A stretch of 64,000 nucleotides of DNA. Origin: Nitrosomonas supralitoralis. GTDB taxonomy: Bacteria; Pseudomonadota; Gammaproteobacteria; Burkholderiales; Nitrosomonadaceae. The position numbers and the translations under genes are program-made. The notes below the pieces were generated by a model. That model made no database searches. It saw nothing but the letters and a program-made list of their open reading frames with translations, and was not told where the DNA came from. The stretch covers positions 1-64,000 of the forward strand of contig NZ_PXXU01000001.1 in the NCBI RefSeq assembly GCF_003011925.2. The letters are read 5' to 3'. Positions 18,359 to 28,771 of the stretch are shown one piece after another; the first letter of the stretch is position 1; each line of letters begins with the position of its first letter.

Positions 18359-19478
18359 TCTTTCGATTGTTTTTCTGCTAACCATTTTGTATACCATCCA
18401 ATTTAAAGCCCGACCAATGCAATGAAATATCAAAATACTCAAATTTATTTTGGCTAGACTTCAATAGCTCAATTTGGAACTATTCCTGAGTTAGAGTATG
18501 AGGAAAACAAACAGTTCTGTTGCTAATAATGACGATGAATAGGATAAAATATACTTAAGTTTATTGCCAAATTAACTCTCACGAGGCGCTTAACAGTAAA
18601 ATTAAAGCTCATTTGACAGCGCCATCCTTGAACTTCGAATTCATCTCACATGCTTTTAGGCGAATGGCAAGTTAAACGAAAACTGATTTCGCGTTTTCCG
18701 CAGCGCACGAACGGCGTTGACCGATGTCACCGCCATCAATATACACAAGTATTCAAATAGAAAGACATTTTACGCGCAAAAAAATGACGGAACGGCATGG
18801 GGTAGCAGAAGATCGAAGAATATTTATTTCATCACAGTTCAAGAAGGAAAACCATGAAAAATACTATCTCCATGAATTTGATATGCAGGTTAACTGTCAT
18901 AGGGCGCCTATTTCGAGAATTATCTCTATGACCTGCGTGCTTTCATACTATATGTAAAAACTGAGCAACTCTAACTATCTTGTTTAATGACATCATTAAT
19001 TGAGATATTAGAAATAGTGGTTTGCAAGCACTCAATGAGCGATTCGGCATAATATATTCATGAATTTTGTACCGATATCTTTGCACTATTCTATTAGTAA
19101 ATAAACACAATAAATAAATCAACCCTAAAATACTTCATTTGTAATACAGTTTGTCGTTAATTTAATTTGAGCAGGCAATAACCTGAATTAAGATATGCTT
19201 CACTTCATCAACTTTGAAGTACTTCCGATTTTTTAAAAAAACACTCAGAATTATGTATAGCGATAGTAACTTCCCACTTAGCCCATTACAAAACTGGATT
19301 GGACAGATGGAATGATTATCACAATAATGAATAAAACTCATCAGAACAAACTCTGCAATGAGAAAATTCCTTTGCAAACTTTGCAAGCGTAAGAATTTGA
19401 ATCAAATCCAATTTGATACAAACACCCCGTCAATTGAGCAATTGAACCATATGGTCTGGGCCAGTAACAATTTCTATT
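18359..19478. other. Long intergenic region with a partial repeat copy
   Basis: About 1.1 kb between divergent genes nfeD and the GGDEF gene. It contains repeat end copy G near 18561 and otherwise AT-rich sequence without a recognisable gene. A 25-codon frame at 18854 has a good RBS but no recognisable product. Confidence 0.45.
18561..18600 (+). repeat. Dispersed intergenic repeat, copy G (left end only)
   Basis: TTATTGCCAAATTAACTCTC followed by ACGAGGCGCTTAACAG matches the left ends of copies C, D and E (TTGCCAAGTTAACTCTCGCAAGG). The similarity does not continue convincingly, so this is a truncated or strongly diverged copy. Confidence 0.5.
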
Positions 19479-20822
19479 ATGAAAACTGACAGCTACAAAG
19501 CGCTGACTAACTATATTGATTTACTGCTCGATGCCATTTGCGTGGTAGATAAAGATGGTCGTTTTGAGTTTGTCAGTGCTAGTGCCGAACGTATTTTTGG
19601 ATACACATCAGAGGAGATGCTGGGGCGATCAATGATTGAACTGGTGCATCCGGATGATCGTAAGCGCACTTTACAAACAGCCAGTGAAATAAACAACGGA
19701 GTAATCAAAGTTGATTTTGAAAACCGCTATATCCGGAAAGATGGACAGACAGTACACTTGCTTTGGTCGGCGCGCAGATCGCAAACTGATCAGCGTCGGA
19801 TTGCTGTAGCGCGAGATATCACCAAAATCAAGCAGACTGAAGCAAGACAGACGGCTTTATTTGCGATCTCTGAAGCAGCCTTTGCGGCCGAAGACTTATT
19901 GGCCTTGTATCGCAGTATACATCAGATTATTACCTGCCTGATGCCGGCACAGCATTTCGCCATCGCCCTGCTTGACAATGAACACAACAAGGTTCATTTT
20001 CCGTACAGTACTATTAAGTCAAGCATTGATGAAATTGATATTGCAATTTTGTGCGATGAAGTAATCCGCAGTGGAGAAACCCTGTTGGTGATACCCGATA
20101 ATCAGGCAGAACAACCATCTGCATTGCAAAAAATCGTGGCGGGTACTATGTTTAACTGGCTGAGTGTACCGCTAAAATCTCATCAGGCGATAATTGGTAC
20201 TCTCATTTTACAGAATGACATCAACAAACCCACATACAGCACTATGGAGATTGATGTACTGGAATTTGTTTCCACGCAGATCGCATTGGCAATTGAACGT
20301 AAACAAATGCTGGCGCGGTTACAGCAAATGGCATTGTATGATCGCTTAACCGGTTTGCCAAATCGAGAACTGTTTCACGATCGCATGCAATCCGCGCTGG
20401 CACGGAGTCGGCGCGATCAGGGCATACTTGCCTTGTTATATCTCGATTTGGATAAGTTCAAACAGATCAATGACGAATGTGGTCACAGCGAAGGCGATTT
20501 ATTGTTGCGGCAAGCAGCGCAGCGTATGCAGACGTGTTTACGTCAGACAGATACAATCGCCCGCTTTGGCGGCGATGAGTTTGTCATTCTGCTGGAGCAT
20601 ATTGACAACGATAGTGTCGTGTCGCAGATAGCGGAAAAAATACGGCTGTCACTTCAATCTTCGTTTACATTGATCAACAGTCAACGACAGATATTGCCCA
20701 GTATCGGTATCGCTCTGTTTCCGCGGCATGGAACTGATGAGCAACACCTGTTACGTCAAGCCGATAAAGCGATGTATGTCGTTAAGAAAAACGGCGGCAA
20801 TGCCGTGCATTTTGCTGATTAG
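19479..20822 (+). CDS. PAS-GAF-GGDEF diguanylate cyclase
   Basis: A 447-residue cytoplasmic signalling protein. It has a PAS sensor (about 8-120, FEFVSASAERIFGYTSEEMLG), a GAF-like sensor (about 130-275) and a GGDEF catalytic domain (about 285-445). The active site reads GGDEF near residue 365, so cyclic di-GMP synthesis is expected. An RxxD inhibitory site (RQTD) lies five residues before it, consistent with product inhibition. There is no transmembrane segment. It stands alone between repeat copies G and C. The signal sensed cannot be read from the sequence. Confidence 0.92.
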   Translation: MKTDSYKALTNYIDLLLDAICVVDKDGRFEFVSASAERIFGYTSEEMLGRSMIELVHPDDRKRTLQTASEINNGVIKVDFENRYIRKDGQTVHLLWSARRSQTDQRRIAVARDITKIKQTEARQTALFAISEAAFAAEDLLALYRSIHQIITCLMPAQHFAIALLDNEHNKVHFPYSTIKSSIDEIDIAILCDEVIRSGETLLVIPDNQAEQPSALQKIVAGTMFNWLSVPLKSHQAIIGTLILQNDINKPTYSTMEIDVLEFVSTQIALAIERKQMLARLQQMALYDRLTGLPNRELFHDRMQSALARSRRDQGILALLYLDLDKFKQINDECGHSEGDLLLRQAAQRMQTCLRQTDTIARFGGDEFVILLEHIDNDSVVSQIAEKIRLSLQSSFTLINSQRQILPSIGIALFPRHGTDEQHLLRQADKAMYVVKKNGGNAVHFAD

Positions 20823-20865
20823 GGTTACATTTAACAGATTTTACCGCATTATTTACCAAAATTGG

Positions 20866-21092
20866 CATTGCTAGGTTAACTCTCGCAAGGCACACTACAG
20901 TGGAATTATTGTCTTTATGCTGACAAGCAATCTTTGATCCACGAAAAACCCCTTTGTCGCAAATCTTTATAGTTGCTGGCTGATATTCCCGCTACATGTT
21001 GTATGATTCGGGATAGAAATTGATGGCATTAGTTGTATAGAATCGTTGAATTATTTATTGTTATTATCGTCCAGAAACAGTTAACTTGACAC
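20866..21092 (+). repeat. Dispersed intergenic repeat, copy C (best reference copy)
   Basis: About 227 bp. It runs from ATTGCTAGGTTAACTCTCGC at the left to CAGAAACAGTTAACTTGACA at the right. The ends are imperfect inverted repeats of each other around the core CAAGTTAACT. Internal blocks shared with other copies are GTGGAATTATTGTCTTTATG, CCACGAAAAACCCCTTTGTC, GCTGGCTGATATT, CATGTTGTATGATTC and GAATTATTTATTGTTATTAT. No open frame; size and termini resemble a non-autonomous inverted-repeat element. Confidence 0.68.
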
Positions 21093-21135
21093 TACCTTAA
21101 AGATAGTAATTTGCACATTACCCCATTGAAAAATT

Positions 21136-21987
21136 ATGCAAAAAAACAGCCTGATAATAAAAACGATGACTCGTCAAGATGTAAATATTGCCATTGATTG
21201 GGCTGTCGAGGAAGAATGGAATCCGGGGTTTCATGATGCGGATTGTTTTTACGCTGCCGATCCGAACGGTTTTCTTATCGGATTACTTGATAATGAGCCG
21301 GTTGCAACAATCTCATCTGTAAGGTATGGTAAATCCTTTGGTTTTGTGGGTCTTTACATTGTCAAACCGAAATATCGAGGTAAAGGCTACGGCATTCAGA
21401 TATGGAAAGCTGGATTAGAAATACTGGGTAACCGCATCATTGGGCTTGATGGCGTAATCGGACAGCAGGACAATTACAGGAAGTCAGGATTTATATTTGC
21501 TCATAATAATGCTCGATATCAGGGAACCGGGGGAGAATATTATCCATTTAATTCGAATATCGTGCCATTGTCCACACTGACTTTTGATGATATTTGCACC
21601 TATGACCAACCTTTTTTTCCTGATAAGCGTAGAGAATTTCTGAGATGTTGGATAAATCAGTCACAAAGTGTTGCATTAGGCATTTTAAGCAACAATAAAC
21701 TGGCCGGTTATGGAGTTATGCGGCTCTGCCACAACGGCTACAAGATAGGACCATTATTTGCCGACAGCCCTGAATATGCTGAACATCTCTTCTTGTCTTT
21801 AAGGTCACATGCCTCAAAAGGCTCTTCCGTTTTTCTGGATATACCGGCACCAAATGAGGCAGCGTTAGATTTAGTGAAGCGGCATAATATGACAATTTCG
21901 TTCGAAACCGCACGGATGTATAAAGGTCAGAACCCTAATTTACCCATAAATCGATTGTTCGGTGTAACAACTTTTGAGCTTGGATGA
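21136..21987 (+). CDS. GNAT-family N-acetyltransferase with C-terminal second lobe
   Basis: A 283-residue two-lobed acetyltransferase. The N-terminal GNAT fold (about 1-135) has the acetyl-CoA loop in KPKYRGKGYGIQIW (R-G-K-G-Y-G). The C-terminal half (about 150-280) resembles the DUF1248-type lobe found with YitH-like GNAT proteins. The substrate is unknown. The gene stands alone between repeat copy C and a long spacer. The start was taken at the ATG closest to the first domain strand; no strong RBS is visible. Confidence 0.83.
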   Translation: MQKNSLIIKTMTRQDVNIAIDWAVEEEWNPGFHDADCFYAADPNGFLIGLLDNEPVATISSVRYGKSFGFVGLYIVKPKYRGKGYGIQIWKAGLEILGNRIIGLDGVIGQQDNYRKSGFIFAHNNARYQGTGGEYYPFNSNIVPLSTLTFDDICTYDQPFFPDKRREFLRCWINQSQSVALGILSNNKLAGYGVMRLCHNGYKIGPLFADSPEYAEHLFLSLRSHASKGSSVFLDIPAPNEAALDLVKRHNMTISFETARMYKGQNPNLPINRLFGVTTFELG

Positions 21988-22625
21988 AAGTGCTTTCAGG
22001 TTAAGTGGCTATAAGCCAGGATCTAATCGCGACATGAGTCCATCAAAGCCGCCAGATCGTCACCACTTCCCTTCTTCAGTTATTAATTAATTTGCATGAC
22101 TTTATCTCCCCTTCGCTATAAGTTAGCGTGTTACTGAAAAATCATGACTTCGCATGAGGTGATTCTAATTTATGAGATTGTGCTTGCTTAGGTGCAAAAA
22201 TTCGGCAGAATTAACGCTAAATGACTTCGATCCATGATTTTACCTCTAGAAAACCGCTGGTAGCTTAATGAAGTGAACCCCCTCGATCGAGCGTAAAAAT
22301 CAGTATCTGTGACGCACTGCCAATCCAGACGACGTAATCAATGCGTTTGCCATATCCGACCCTGTCACCTTGCCTATGCTTCCAGTCCTACACACTAAAA
22401 AACGACTTATAGGTTCTAGCTCCTTGTCTAGGAGGGTAAAAACATTTATATTGAGCAACGATTTTAATGATATGTGTTTGTAACTCTCCGTGCTAGAGGT
22501 ATAGAAAAAAATAGTGTTGTATGGCAACAACAAAATACTTAATATTTAAAATTCACTCTATATGAGCACTACAAATAATAGGCTTTGTTCAAAATATTAT
22601 CTATACAGGTAAATAAATGTAAGCC
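21988..22625. other. Long intergenic region, nothing recognised
   Basis: About 640 bp of AT-rich sequence between two plus-strand genes. A 77-codon frame on the minus strand (22300-22533) lacks a good RBS and any recognisable motif and was not accepted. No clear repeat copy was found. Confidence 0.45.
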
Positions 22626-25172
22626 ATGTCATCAGAAAATATAACAAAACCCACTCTTCTTAAAAAAACAGCAGCAACCTCAGCTGAATCCCACACAAAT
22701 TCTGCAACAAGTAATACAGAAATTTCAATGAAAAACACGATGGTTGAGCTAAAAACGCTCACGAACCAGGTTGTTTCCTACACTTATATGAAAGACAGAA
22801 TGGGGCGGTACACTTATGTAAATGAGAGCGCTCAAGATCTTTTTGGCATACCTCCTGAACATATTATTGGTCAAAGTGATCACCATTTTTTTGATTTGAA
22901 AACTTCAGATCAATTAAAACATAATGACAATCTCGTACTTGAGTTTGGAGAAACCGTAAAGCAAGAAGAAAGGGTTATTATCAAATCGACTGGCGCAATG
23001 CGAATTTACCAGTCGATTAAGAAACCGATACGTGATGATCAAGGCCAAATCACAGGCTTGTATGGGATTTCCACCGATATCACACAATTCAGACAAACAG
23101 AGGATACACTTAACCAGATCATCAAACATTTGTCACTAGCCAGGCATGCCAGCGGTGTGGGCATCTGGATTTGGGACATCGTCCAGGATAAATTGGTTTG
23201 GGACGATCAGATGTTTGTTCTGTATGGCATCTCGAAAGATAACTTCCGTGGTGTCTACAAGGACTGGAGTTCAGCTGTTTATACAGATGACTTACAGCGA
23301 GCCGAGAAAGAAATCCAAATGGCGTTGTGTGGAGAAAAAAAGCTCGATACCGTTTTTCGTGTTTGCTGGCCAGATGGAACGATTCATAACATCCATGTCA
23401 TTGCCACCGTAATACCCGATGCTTCTGGAAAACCCTTGCATATGGTCGGCACGAACAGTGACATTACCAGTCACATGCAATCCGATGATTTCATGTCGTT
23501 AACTAGCGCGATTTATCAATCAAGCGGAGAGGCGATCATGGTAACTGATGAAAATAATATTATAAGGCACGTTAACCCTGCATTTACCCATATGACAGGT
23601 TACGAACTATCAGATGTAATGGGTAAGAGCCCCAGAATCTTAAATTCTGGACGCCACGACAAAAATTTTTACCAGGAAATGTGGCAAACAATTATGCGAA
23701 CCGATCACTGGCAAGGTGAAATATGGGAGCGTCATAAGGATGACATTATTTATGCCCGATGGTTAAGCATCAGCGTTATTCGTCATCCCAATGGAGATAT
23801 CTATTGCTATGTCGCACAATTTTCAGATATCACTGAGAAAAAACAATATGATGAGCTAATCCTAACTCAAGCTAATTACGATCAGCTTACGGGCTTACCC
23901 AATCGCAACTTATTCAAGGATCGGTTGGCGCAGGAAATCAAAAAATCTCACCGTAATAAATTACCATTGGCATTGTGTCTCCTTGATCTGGATCATTTCA
24001 AGGAAATTAATGATACGCTCGGGCATGCTGCAGGTGATGAATTGCTTAAAAAAGCCGCAAATCGCATCAAGTCATGTATGCGTGAAATAGATACCGTAGC
24101 TCGACTAGGTGGAGATGAATTTATCGTTATTTTACCGGAGATCAACAACAAACTCTGTATTGAAATAGTTGCTCAACATATTATTCAAGAACTCGGCAAA
24201 CCATTCCAATTTAATCAAAATGAAACTCTTTATCATATCTCAACCAGTATAGGTATTGTGGTATTTCCGGAAGACGGTGCAGACATGGAAAGCTTAATGA
24301 AACATGCGGATCAGGCAATGTATGTTGCAAAACAGCAGGGACGCGGACGTTATTGTTACTTTACTGCTGCCATGCAACAGAAAGTAAATGAAAAAATGAC
24401 ACTTATGCGTGATCTTAGAGAGGCACTGACACGCAATGAGCTTCATGTCTACTATCAACCAATTTTGAAGCTAACAGATCACCGTATCGTTAAAGCAGAG
24501 GCCTTGCTTCGTTGGAAGCATCCACAACGTGGCATGATTAATCCTGCTTCCTTTATTCCCCTTGCAGAGGAAAGTGGTTTAATTCATGAAATTGGCGATT
24601 GGGTATTTGATCAAGTTATCGTGCATATTCAAAAATGGCATGAGCAATTTGGCCATATTATTCAAGTCAGCGTGAATAAATCTCCAGCTCAGTTTAAACA
24701 TGCCAACAAACAGCTATGGTCTGAAAAACTGACCAGACTGAAACTGCCTGGGAATTGTATTAATGTGGAAATTACCGAAGGCTTGTTGTTAAAAGACACT
24801 GCTGAAATTAAAGACTGTTTACTGGAGTTTCATAACAATGGGATTGATGTCTCTATCGACGATTTTGGAACTGGTTTCTCCTCGTTATCCTATCTCAAAG
24901 CTTTTGATATCGACTATCTCAAGATTGATCGTTCTTTCATAAGCAATTTGACCAAAAATACAACTGATCCCGCATTAGTTGAAGCAATTATTCTGATGGC
25001 TCAGAAGCTAAATATCAAGACTATTGCCGAGGGTGTGGAAACACGGGAACAACAAGATTTGTTAATTGAACTTGGATGCGATTATGCACAGGGTCATTTT
25101 TATTCTCTTCCTCTTCCTGAAAATGAATTTGAGAAATTGATCAATTGTATCCCGTCCATGAAGGTTGGATAA
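22626..25172 (+). CDS. Multi-PAS GGDEF-EAL cyclic di-GMP protein
   Basis: An 848-residue cytoplasmic protein with three PAS domains (about 45-160, 170-285 and 295-415, the first with YTYVNESAQDLFGI). A GGDEF domain (about 420-580; intact GGDEF near 495 with the upstream RxxD site REID) and an EAL domain (about 595-840) follow. The EAL domain keeps EALLRW and DDFGTGFSSLSYL, residues required for phosphodiesterase activity. Both domains look active, so the protein may make or break c-di-GMP depending on input. The first PAS has a hydrophobic pocket but no obvious haem or flavin signature. It is a single-gene unit. Confidence 0.93.
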   Translation: MSSENITKPTLLKKTAATSAESHTNSATSNTEISMKNTMVELKTLTNQVVSYTYMKDRMGRYTYVNESAQDLFGIPPEHIIGQSDHHFFDLKTSDQLKHNDNLVLEFGETVKQEERVIIKSTGAMRIYQSIKKPIRDDQGQITGLYGISTDITQFRQTEDTLNQIIKHLSLARHASGVGIWIWDIVQDKLVWDDQMFVLYGISKDNFRGVYKDWSSAVYTDDLQRAEKEIQMALCGEKKLDTVFRVCWPDGTIHNIHVIATVIPDASGKPLHMVGTNSDITSHMQSDDFMSLTSAIYQSSGEAIMVTDENNIIRHVNPAFTHMTGYELSDVMGKSPRILNSGRHDKNFYQEMWQTIMRTDHWQGEIWERHKDDIIYARWLSISVIRHPNGDIYCYVAQFSDITEKKQYDELILTQANYDQLTGLPNRNLFKDRLAQEIKKSHRNKLPLALCLLDLDHFKEINDTLGHAAGDELLKKAANRIKSCMREIDTVARLGGDEFIVILPEINNKLCIEIVAQHIIQELGKPFQFNQNETLYHISTSIGIVVFPEDGADMESLMKHADQAMYVAKQQGRGRYCYFTAAMQQKVNEKMTLMRDLREALTRNELHVYYQPILKLTDHRIVKAEALLRWKHPQRGMINPASFIPLAEESGLIHEIGDWVFDQVIVHIQKWHEQFGHIIQVSVNKSPAQFKHANKQLWSEKLTRLKLPGNCINVEITEGLLLKDTAEIKDCLLEFHNNGIDVSIDDFGTGFSSLSYLKAFDIDYLKIDRSFISNLTKNTTDPALVEAIILMAQKLNIKTIAEGVETREQQDLLIELGCDYAQGHFYSLPLPENEFEKLINCIPSMKVG

Positions 25173-25548
25173 AATAGCCTGATTACTTGACAGATGGTTT
25201 TGGAGGCACTGTCAGGTTAAGTAACTGTGTGACAAGATGAGGCATGAGCAGTGTACTTACAGATTTTTGGCTAGATTGGTGTCGAAATAATTCTTACCGA
25301 AACCAGTCTTGACAAATGTTTCGAGCATTTTTAACTACCATAAAGCAACTGCTCGTCCAATTTTCACGTATAGTTCCACCGAATGTATTCTCTCGCCCTT
25401 TGCGCGATGCGTAATGCGTCAGCTTACCAACATCAGTGATACACTTTGATTCCACGATTACCGATTAAATTATGCTACGTAGTGATACAGTATTACTTCG
25501 CTATCTACGGCACGATCCGGCAGACATCTATATTATGTGAGTACATTA
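25173..25548. other. Intergenic region, nothing recognised
   Basis: About 370 bp between two plus-strand genes. The start (CTGTCAGGTTAAGTAACTG near 25218) faintly resembles a dispersed-repeat end but could be chance. No gene was seen. Confidence 0.4.
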
Positions 25549-26364
25549 ATGACAAAACCCATTGCACTAGTTACTGGCGCATCCAGTGGTATTGGAAAAG
25601 CAACTGCAGAACTTCTAGCAAACAATAACTATTACGTTTTCGCCATGGCGCGACGCATGAATAGGCTCGAACAAATACGTTCGGAAAATATAGAACCCAT
25701 TTGTTTAGACGTAACGGATGCAAATGCTATAAAAATATTAATCGATCATGTTATGACTACAAAAGGTCGTATTGACTTACTTGTCAACAACGCTGGTTAT
25801 GGACAATTAGGTGCTGTCGAATGCGTTTCAATGGAAGCTGCGCATGAACAGTTTGAGGTCAATGTTTTCGGCTACGCACGCTTTATGCAAGCCGTACTCC
25901 CGCACATGCGCGCACAGAATTCCGGGATCATTATCAACATTGCATCGATACTGGGTCAAATTTCGATCCCGGGCTTTGGTTGGTACGCTGCTTCAAAACA
26001 TGCCGTGGAAGCATTATCTGAATCCTTGCGTGGCGAAGTCATGAAGTTTGGAATAAATGTTGTCGTCATTGCACCAGGGTTGATAAAAACCGAATTTGCC
26101 GAAAAAGAATTTGAATTACTCAAAACAGTCGAGCACCCGCCCATTTATCAGAAATTGCTGGATGCCCTCCCCCGCCTACTGAAGGATGAAGCCATAGCGC
26201 CTGGACCAGAGATCATCGCCAAGGCCGTACTCAAAGCAGCCAAAGCTTCTTTCCCACCCATGCGCCACGCAGTACCTGGCGATTCCAGAACTGCGGTTAT
26301 TTCACGCTGGCTCTTAGGCAGCCGACTTTTTGACTGGGCTGTACGTTGCAAGATGAAAATCTGA
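25549..26364 (+). CDS. Short-chain dehydrogenase/reductase
   Basis: A classical SDR of about 271 residues. The NAD(P)-binding motif TGASSGIGK is near residue 10, followed by LVNNAGYGQLG near 80 and the catalytic Ser (IASILGQ) and YAASK motif near 150. An Arg-containing segment after the second strand (MARRMNRL) suggests preference for NADP(H). The C-terminal part resembles the SDR group that acts on acyl or lipid alcohols, but the substrate is not readable. The ATG at 25549 was chosen; a GTG at 25537 would add four residues. Repeat copy F follows closely. Confidence 0.87.
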   Translation: MTKPIALVTGASSGIGKATAELLANNNYYVFAMARRMNRLEQIRSENIEPICLDVTDANAIKILIDHVMTTKGRIDLLVNNAGYGQLGAVECVSMEAAHEQFEVNVFGYARFMQAVLPHMRAQNSGIIINIASILGQISIPGFGWYAASKHAVEALSESLRGEVMKFGINVVVIAPGLIKTEFAEKEFELLKTVEHPPIYQKLLDALPRLLKDEAIAPGPEIIAKAVLKAAKASFPPMRHAVPGDSRTAVISRWLLGSRLFDWAVRCKMKI

Positions 26365-26382
26365 ATATTCCTGCGACGGAGC

Positions 26383-26511
26383 ACTGCCAGATTAGCTCTT
26401 ATATAAATGGATGATAGATCCGAATGGTTTCGATTAAATCGGTAACGTTTTTGCAGGATCAGCGAACTATTCATTCTGCTATAGTCGTCAAGAAACGGTT
26501 AACTTGATTAT
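26383..26511 (+). repeat. Dispersed intergenic repeat, copy F (internally deleted)
   Basis: About 129 bp with both ends kept: left CACTGCCAGATTAGCTCT, right CGTCAAGAAACGGTTAACTTGA. The block GAACTATTCATTCTGCTATA matches the GAATTATTCATTCTG block of other copies. The middle is shorter than in copy C. It begins within 20 bp of the SDR stop codon. Confidence 0.58.
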
Positions 26512-27037
26512 ACTCTTATACCACTCTTCTATTAATCATCGTTAAACACAGTTGAAAAGCCAACATTAACAGTATCCGCATGCACTGTGACATCCCCTAT
26601 CCTGGCAGTTGGCCGGCTGTTTGATCATGACCGGGGCGGAACCTTCGACGCTGCTGTCTCGCGGTCCGGCGCAGACACACACACACCCATAATCGTAATC
26701 AGCAGGCAGATTTCTAATCAACAAAGCACTGGACACGCAGGGTGCACTGATTGGGCCACCGACAGGAATCAGGCCAACACCGCGGCGATAGAAGAATACA
26801 ACACTGACAATGAGGCATGCATTGAACTTCGACAGGCAAAGTATCTGAATAATGTCGTGGAGCAAGATCACCGTGCGATAAAACAAATAAACCAATCACA
26901 GACAAATGCGGGGATTCAAATCATTCTGGGCAGTGGCCGTCACTCTCGCGGCACAGTTCTATTCGCTATCCAGATAAGGTGGCCCAAAGAAGCGTATTTG
27001 CTGGTTTATGCGAAAACTTTGCGACAGATCATCTCAT
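26512..27037. other. Spacer holding the IS6 remnant
   Basis: About 525 bp between repeat copy F and the end of rho. Its right part is the transposase remnant at 26683-26977. The part at 26580-26680 is noticeably GC-rich (for example GACCGGGGCGGAACCTTCG) and unlike its surroundings; I could not identify it. Confidence 0.5.
26683..26977 (+). pseudogene. Decayed IS6-family (IS26-like) transposase remnant
   Basis: Three frames must be joined to read it. The pieces are ANRNQQADF-like and LINKALDTQGAL fragments, then GANTAAIEEYN-equivalent (DRNQANTAAIEEYN), then CIELRQAKYLNNVVEQDHRA, and finally RGFKSFWAVAVTLAAQFYSL before a TAA. These are the C-terminal catalytic region of IS6-family DDE transposases, where the KYLNN-VEQDHRA block carries the final Glu. 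The N-terminal half is absent and at least three frameshifts are present, so it cannot be active. No terminal inverted repeats were recognised. It lies 60 bp from the end of rho. Confidence 0.85.
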
Positions 27038-28297
27038 CTATACCCGTCTCATTGAATCAAAAAAATCAGAATTGTTTTTGGTTCCCTTGATTTTATCCAA
27101 CAGAAACGACATTGCATCCATATCATCCATTGGGTGCAGCAATTTACGTAAAACCCATATTTTCTGTAAAACATCGGCAGCAATTAATAATTCTTCACGA
27201 CGTGTGCTTGACCGATTCACGTTAATTGCAGGATATACTCTTTTCTCAGCCATACGGCGATCAAGATGAATTTCCATATTACCGGTGCCTTTGAATTCTT
27301 CGTAAATCACGTCATCCATTCGTGATCCAGTATCAATCAATGCGGTTGCAATAATAGTCAATGATCCGCCTTCTTCTATATTTCGAGCAGCGCCAAAAAA
27401 TCGCTTGGGACGTTGTAAAGCGCTTGCATCCACACCACCAGTCAGCACTTTACCAGAGGCAGGCACCACGGAATTATAGGCACGAGCCAGCCTTGTAATA
27501 GAATCAAGGAGTATTACAACATCTTTCTTGTGCTCGACCAAGCGTTTGGCTTTCTCAATGACCATTTCCGCTACTTGCACATGTCGTGCGGCAGATTCAT
27601 CAAAAGTGGAAGAAATTACCTCCCCCCTGACAGACCGAATCATTTCCGTTACCTCTTCAGGGCGCTCATCTATCAACAGCACCATCAGAATTACATCCGG
27701 ATGATTAGCCGCAATGGCGTGCGCAATATGTTGCAGCATAACGGTTTTACCTGATTTTGGACTAGCCACCAGCAATCCGCGTTGACCCTTGCCGATGGGA
27801 GCAATCAAATCGATTATACGACTGGTAATATTTTCTTCAGCCTTAATATCTCGTTCTAGTATCAATCGTTCATCAGGAAACAGCGGCGTCAAGTTCTCGA
27901 AGAGTATTTTCTGTTTAGAATTTTCTGGCGGTTCGTTATTAACTTTATCAACTTTCACCAGCGCAAAATAACGCTCCCCATCTTTTGGCGGACGAATCTC
28001 GCCATCGATTGAATCACCCGTATGCAAATTAAAACGTCGGATTTGACTTGGTGAAATATATATATCATCCGGACCGGCTAGATATGAAGTATCTGGAGAG
28101 CGTAAAAAACCAAATCCATCCTGCAGCACCTCTAGTGTCCCATGACCATAAATATTCTCACCCTTGCGTGCCTGGCTCTTAAGCAATGCAAAGATTAAAT
28201 CTTGTTTACGCATTCGATTGGCACCGTCAATTTCGTATTCGATGCCCATTTTTACTAATTCAGTGACATGTAAATTTTTTAGATCAGATAAGCGCAT
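27038..28297 (-). CDS. rho: Transcription termination factor Rho
   Basis: A 419-residue hexameric RNA-dependent ATPase that terminates transcription. An N-terminal RNA-binding domain ([15 protein letters not shown], then the cold-shock-like GFGFLRSP segment near 60) is followed by the ATPase core. This has Walker [13 protein letters not shown] near residue 178, Walker [15 protein letters not shown] near 260 and the Q/R-loop region. The length matches bacterial Rho. The gene lies directly downstream of trxA, a common arrangement in proteobacteria. The start ATG is at 28297. Confidence 0.98.
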   Translation of the reverse strand: MRLSDLKNLHVTELVKMGIEYEIDGANRMRKQDLIFALLKSQARKGENIYGHGTLEVLQDGFGFLRSPDTSYLAGPDDIYISPSQIRRFNLHTGDSIDGEIRPPKDGERYFALVKVDKVNNEPPENSKQKILFENLTPLFPDERLILERDIKAEENITSRIIDLIAPIGKGQRGLLVASPKSGKTVMLQHIAHAIAANHPDVILMVLLIDERPEEVTEMIRSVRGEVISSTFDESAARHVQVAEMVIEKAKRLVEHKKDVVILLDSITRLARAYNSVVPASGKVLTGGVDASALQRPKRFFGAARNIEEGGSLTIIATALIDTGSRMDDVIYEEFKGTGNMEIHLDRRMAEKRVYPAINVNRSSTRREELLIAADVLQKIWVLRKLLHPMDDMDAMSFLLDKIKGTKNNSDFFDSMRRV

Positions 28298-28444
28298 GAG
28301 GAAGCTCTTAAAAAAAGAATACTTTGGAATAAAGTAAAGATACTGGAAAGGAAAAATGTTACAGATGGGATAATAAAAAAAGTTGTGATGTAGTCTTTTT
28401 CAATACATAGTCCACAAATCTATCTGTCTTTTAGACTAGCGAGT

Positions 28445-28771
28445 TTAAATGTGACTGTCAATAAATGCCGTTAGCTGCGATTTTGATAGTGCACCCACCT
28501 TTGTTGCTTCAATATTTCCATTTTTAAAAATCATTAATGTTGGGATACCACGAATGCCATATTTAGGAGGTGTTAACTGGTTCTCATCAATATTCAATTT
28601 AGCCACTTTAAGTCGCTCTCCATATTCACTCGCGATTTCATCAAGTATGGGCGCTATCATTTTGCAAGGGCCACACCATTCGGCCCAGTAGTCAACTAAT
28701 ACAGGCGTGGTAGATTGTAAAACTTCTGTTTCAAAATTAGCATCTGTAACGTAATGAATATGCTGACTCAT
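28445..28771 (-). CDS. trxA: Thioredoxin
   Basis: A 108-residue thioredoxin with the redox-active WCGPCK motif at about residues 32-37, the buried Asp before it ([10 protein letters not shown]) and the cis-Pro in RGIPTLMIF. It reduces protein disulfides in the cytoplasm, with electrons from thioredoxin reductase. I chose the ATG at 28771 because GAGGG lies about 6 nt upstream; a TTG at 28783 would add four residues. It is followed by rho after a 147-bp gap. Confidence 0.97.
   Translation of the reverse strand: MSQHIHYVTDANFETEVLQSTTPVLVDYWAEWCGPCKMIAPILDEIASEYGERLKVAKLNIDENQLTPPKYGIRGIPTLMIFKNGNIEATKVGALSKSQLTAFIDSHI

Noticed and set aside
18854-18931. 25-codon frame with a good AAGGA site
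   Set aside because: The product is very short, has no signal or known motif, and an RBS-like sequence occurs often in such DNA.
22300-22533. 77-codon minus-strand frame in a long intergenic gap
   Set aside because: There is no RBS and no recognisable motif, and the composition is ordinary for AT-rich noncoding DNA.
26587-27090. 167-codon open frame across the IS6 remnant
   Set aside because: Only a middle part matches the transposase; the two ends are in the wrong frame, so the length is accidental.
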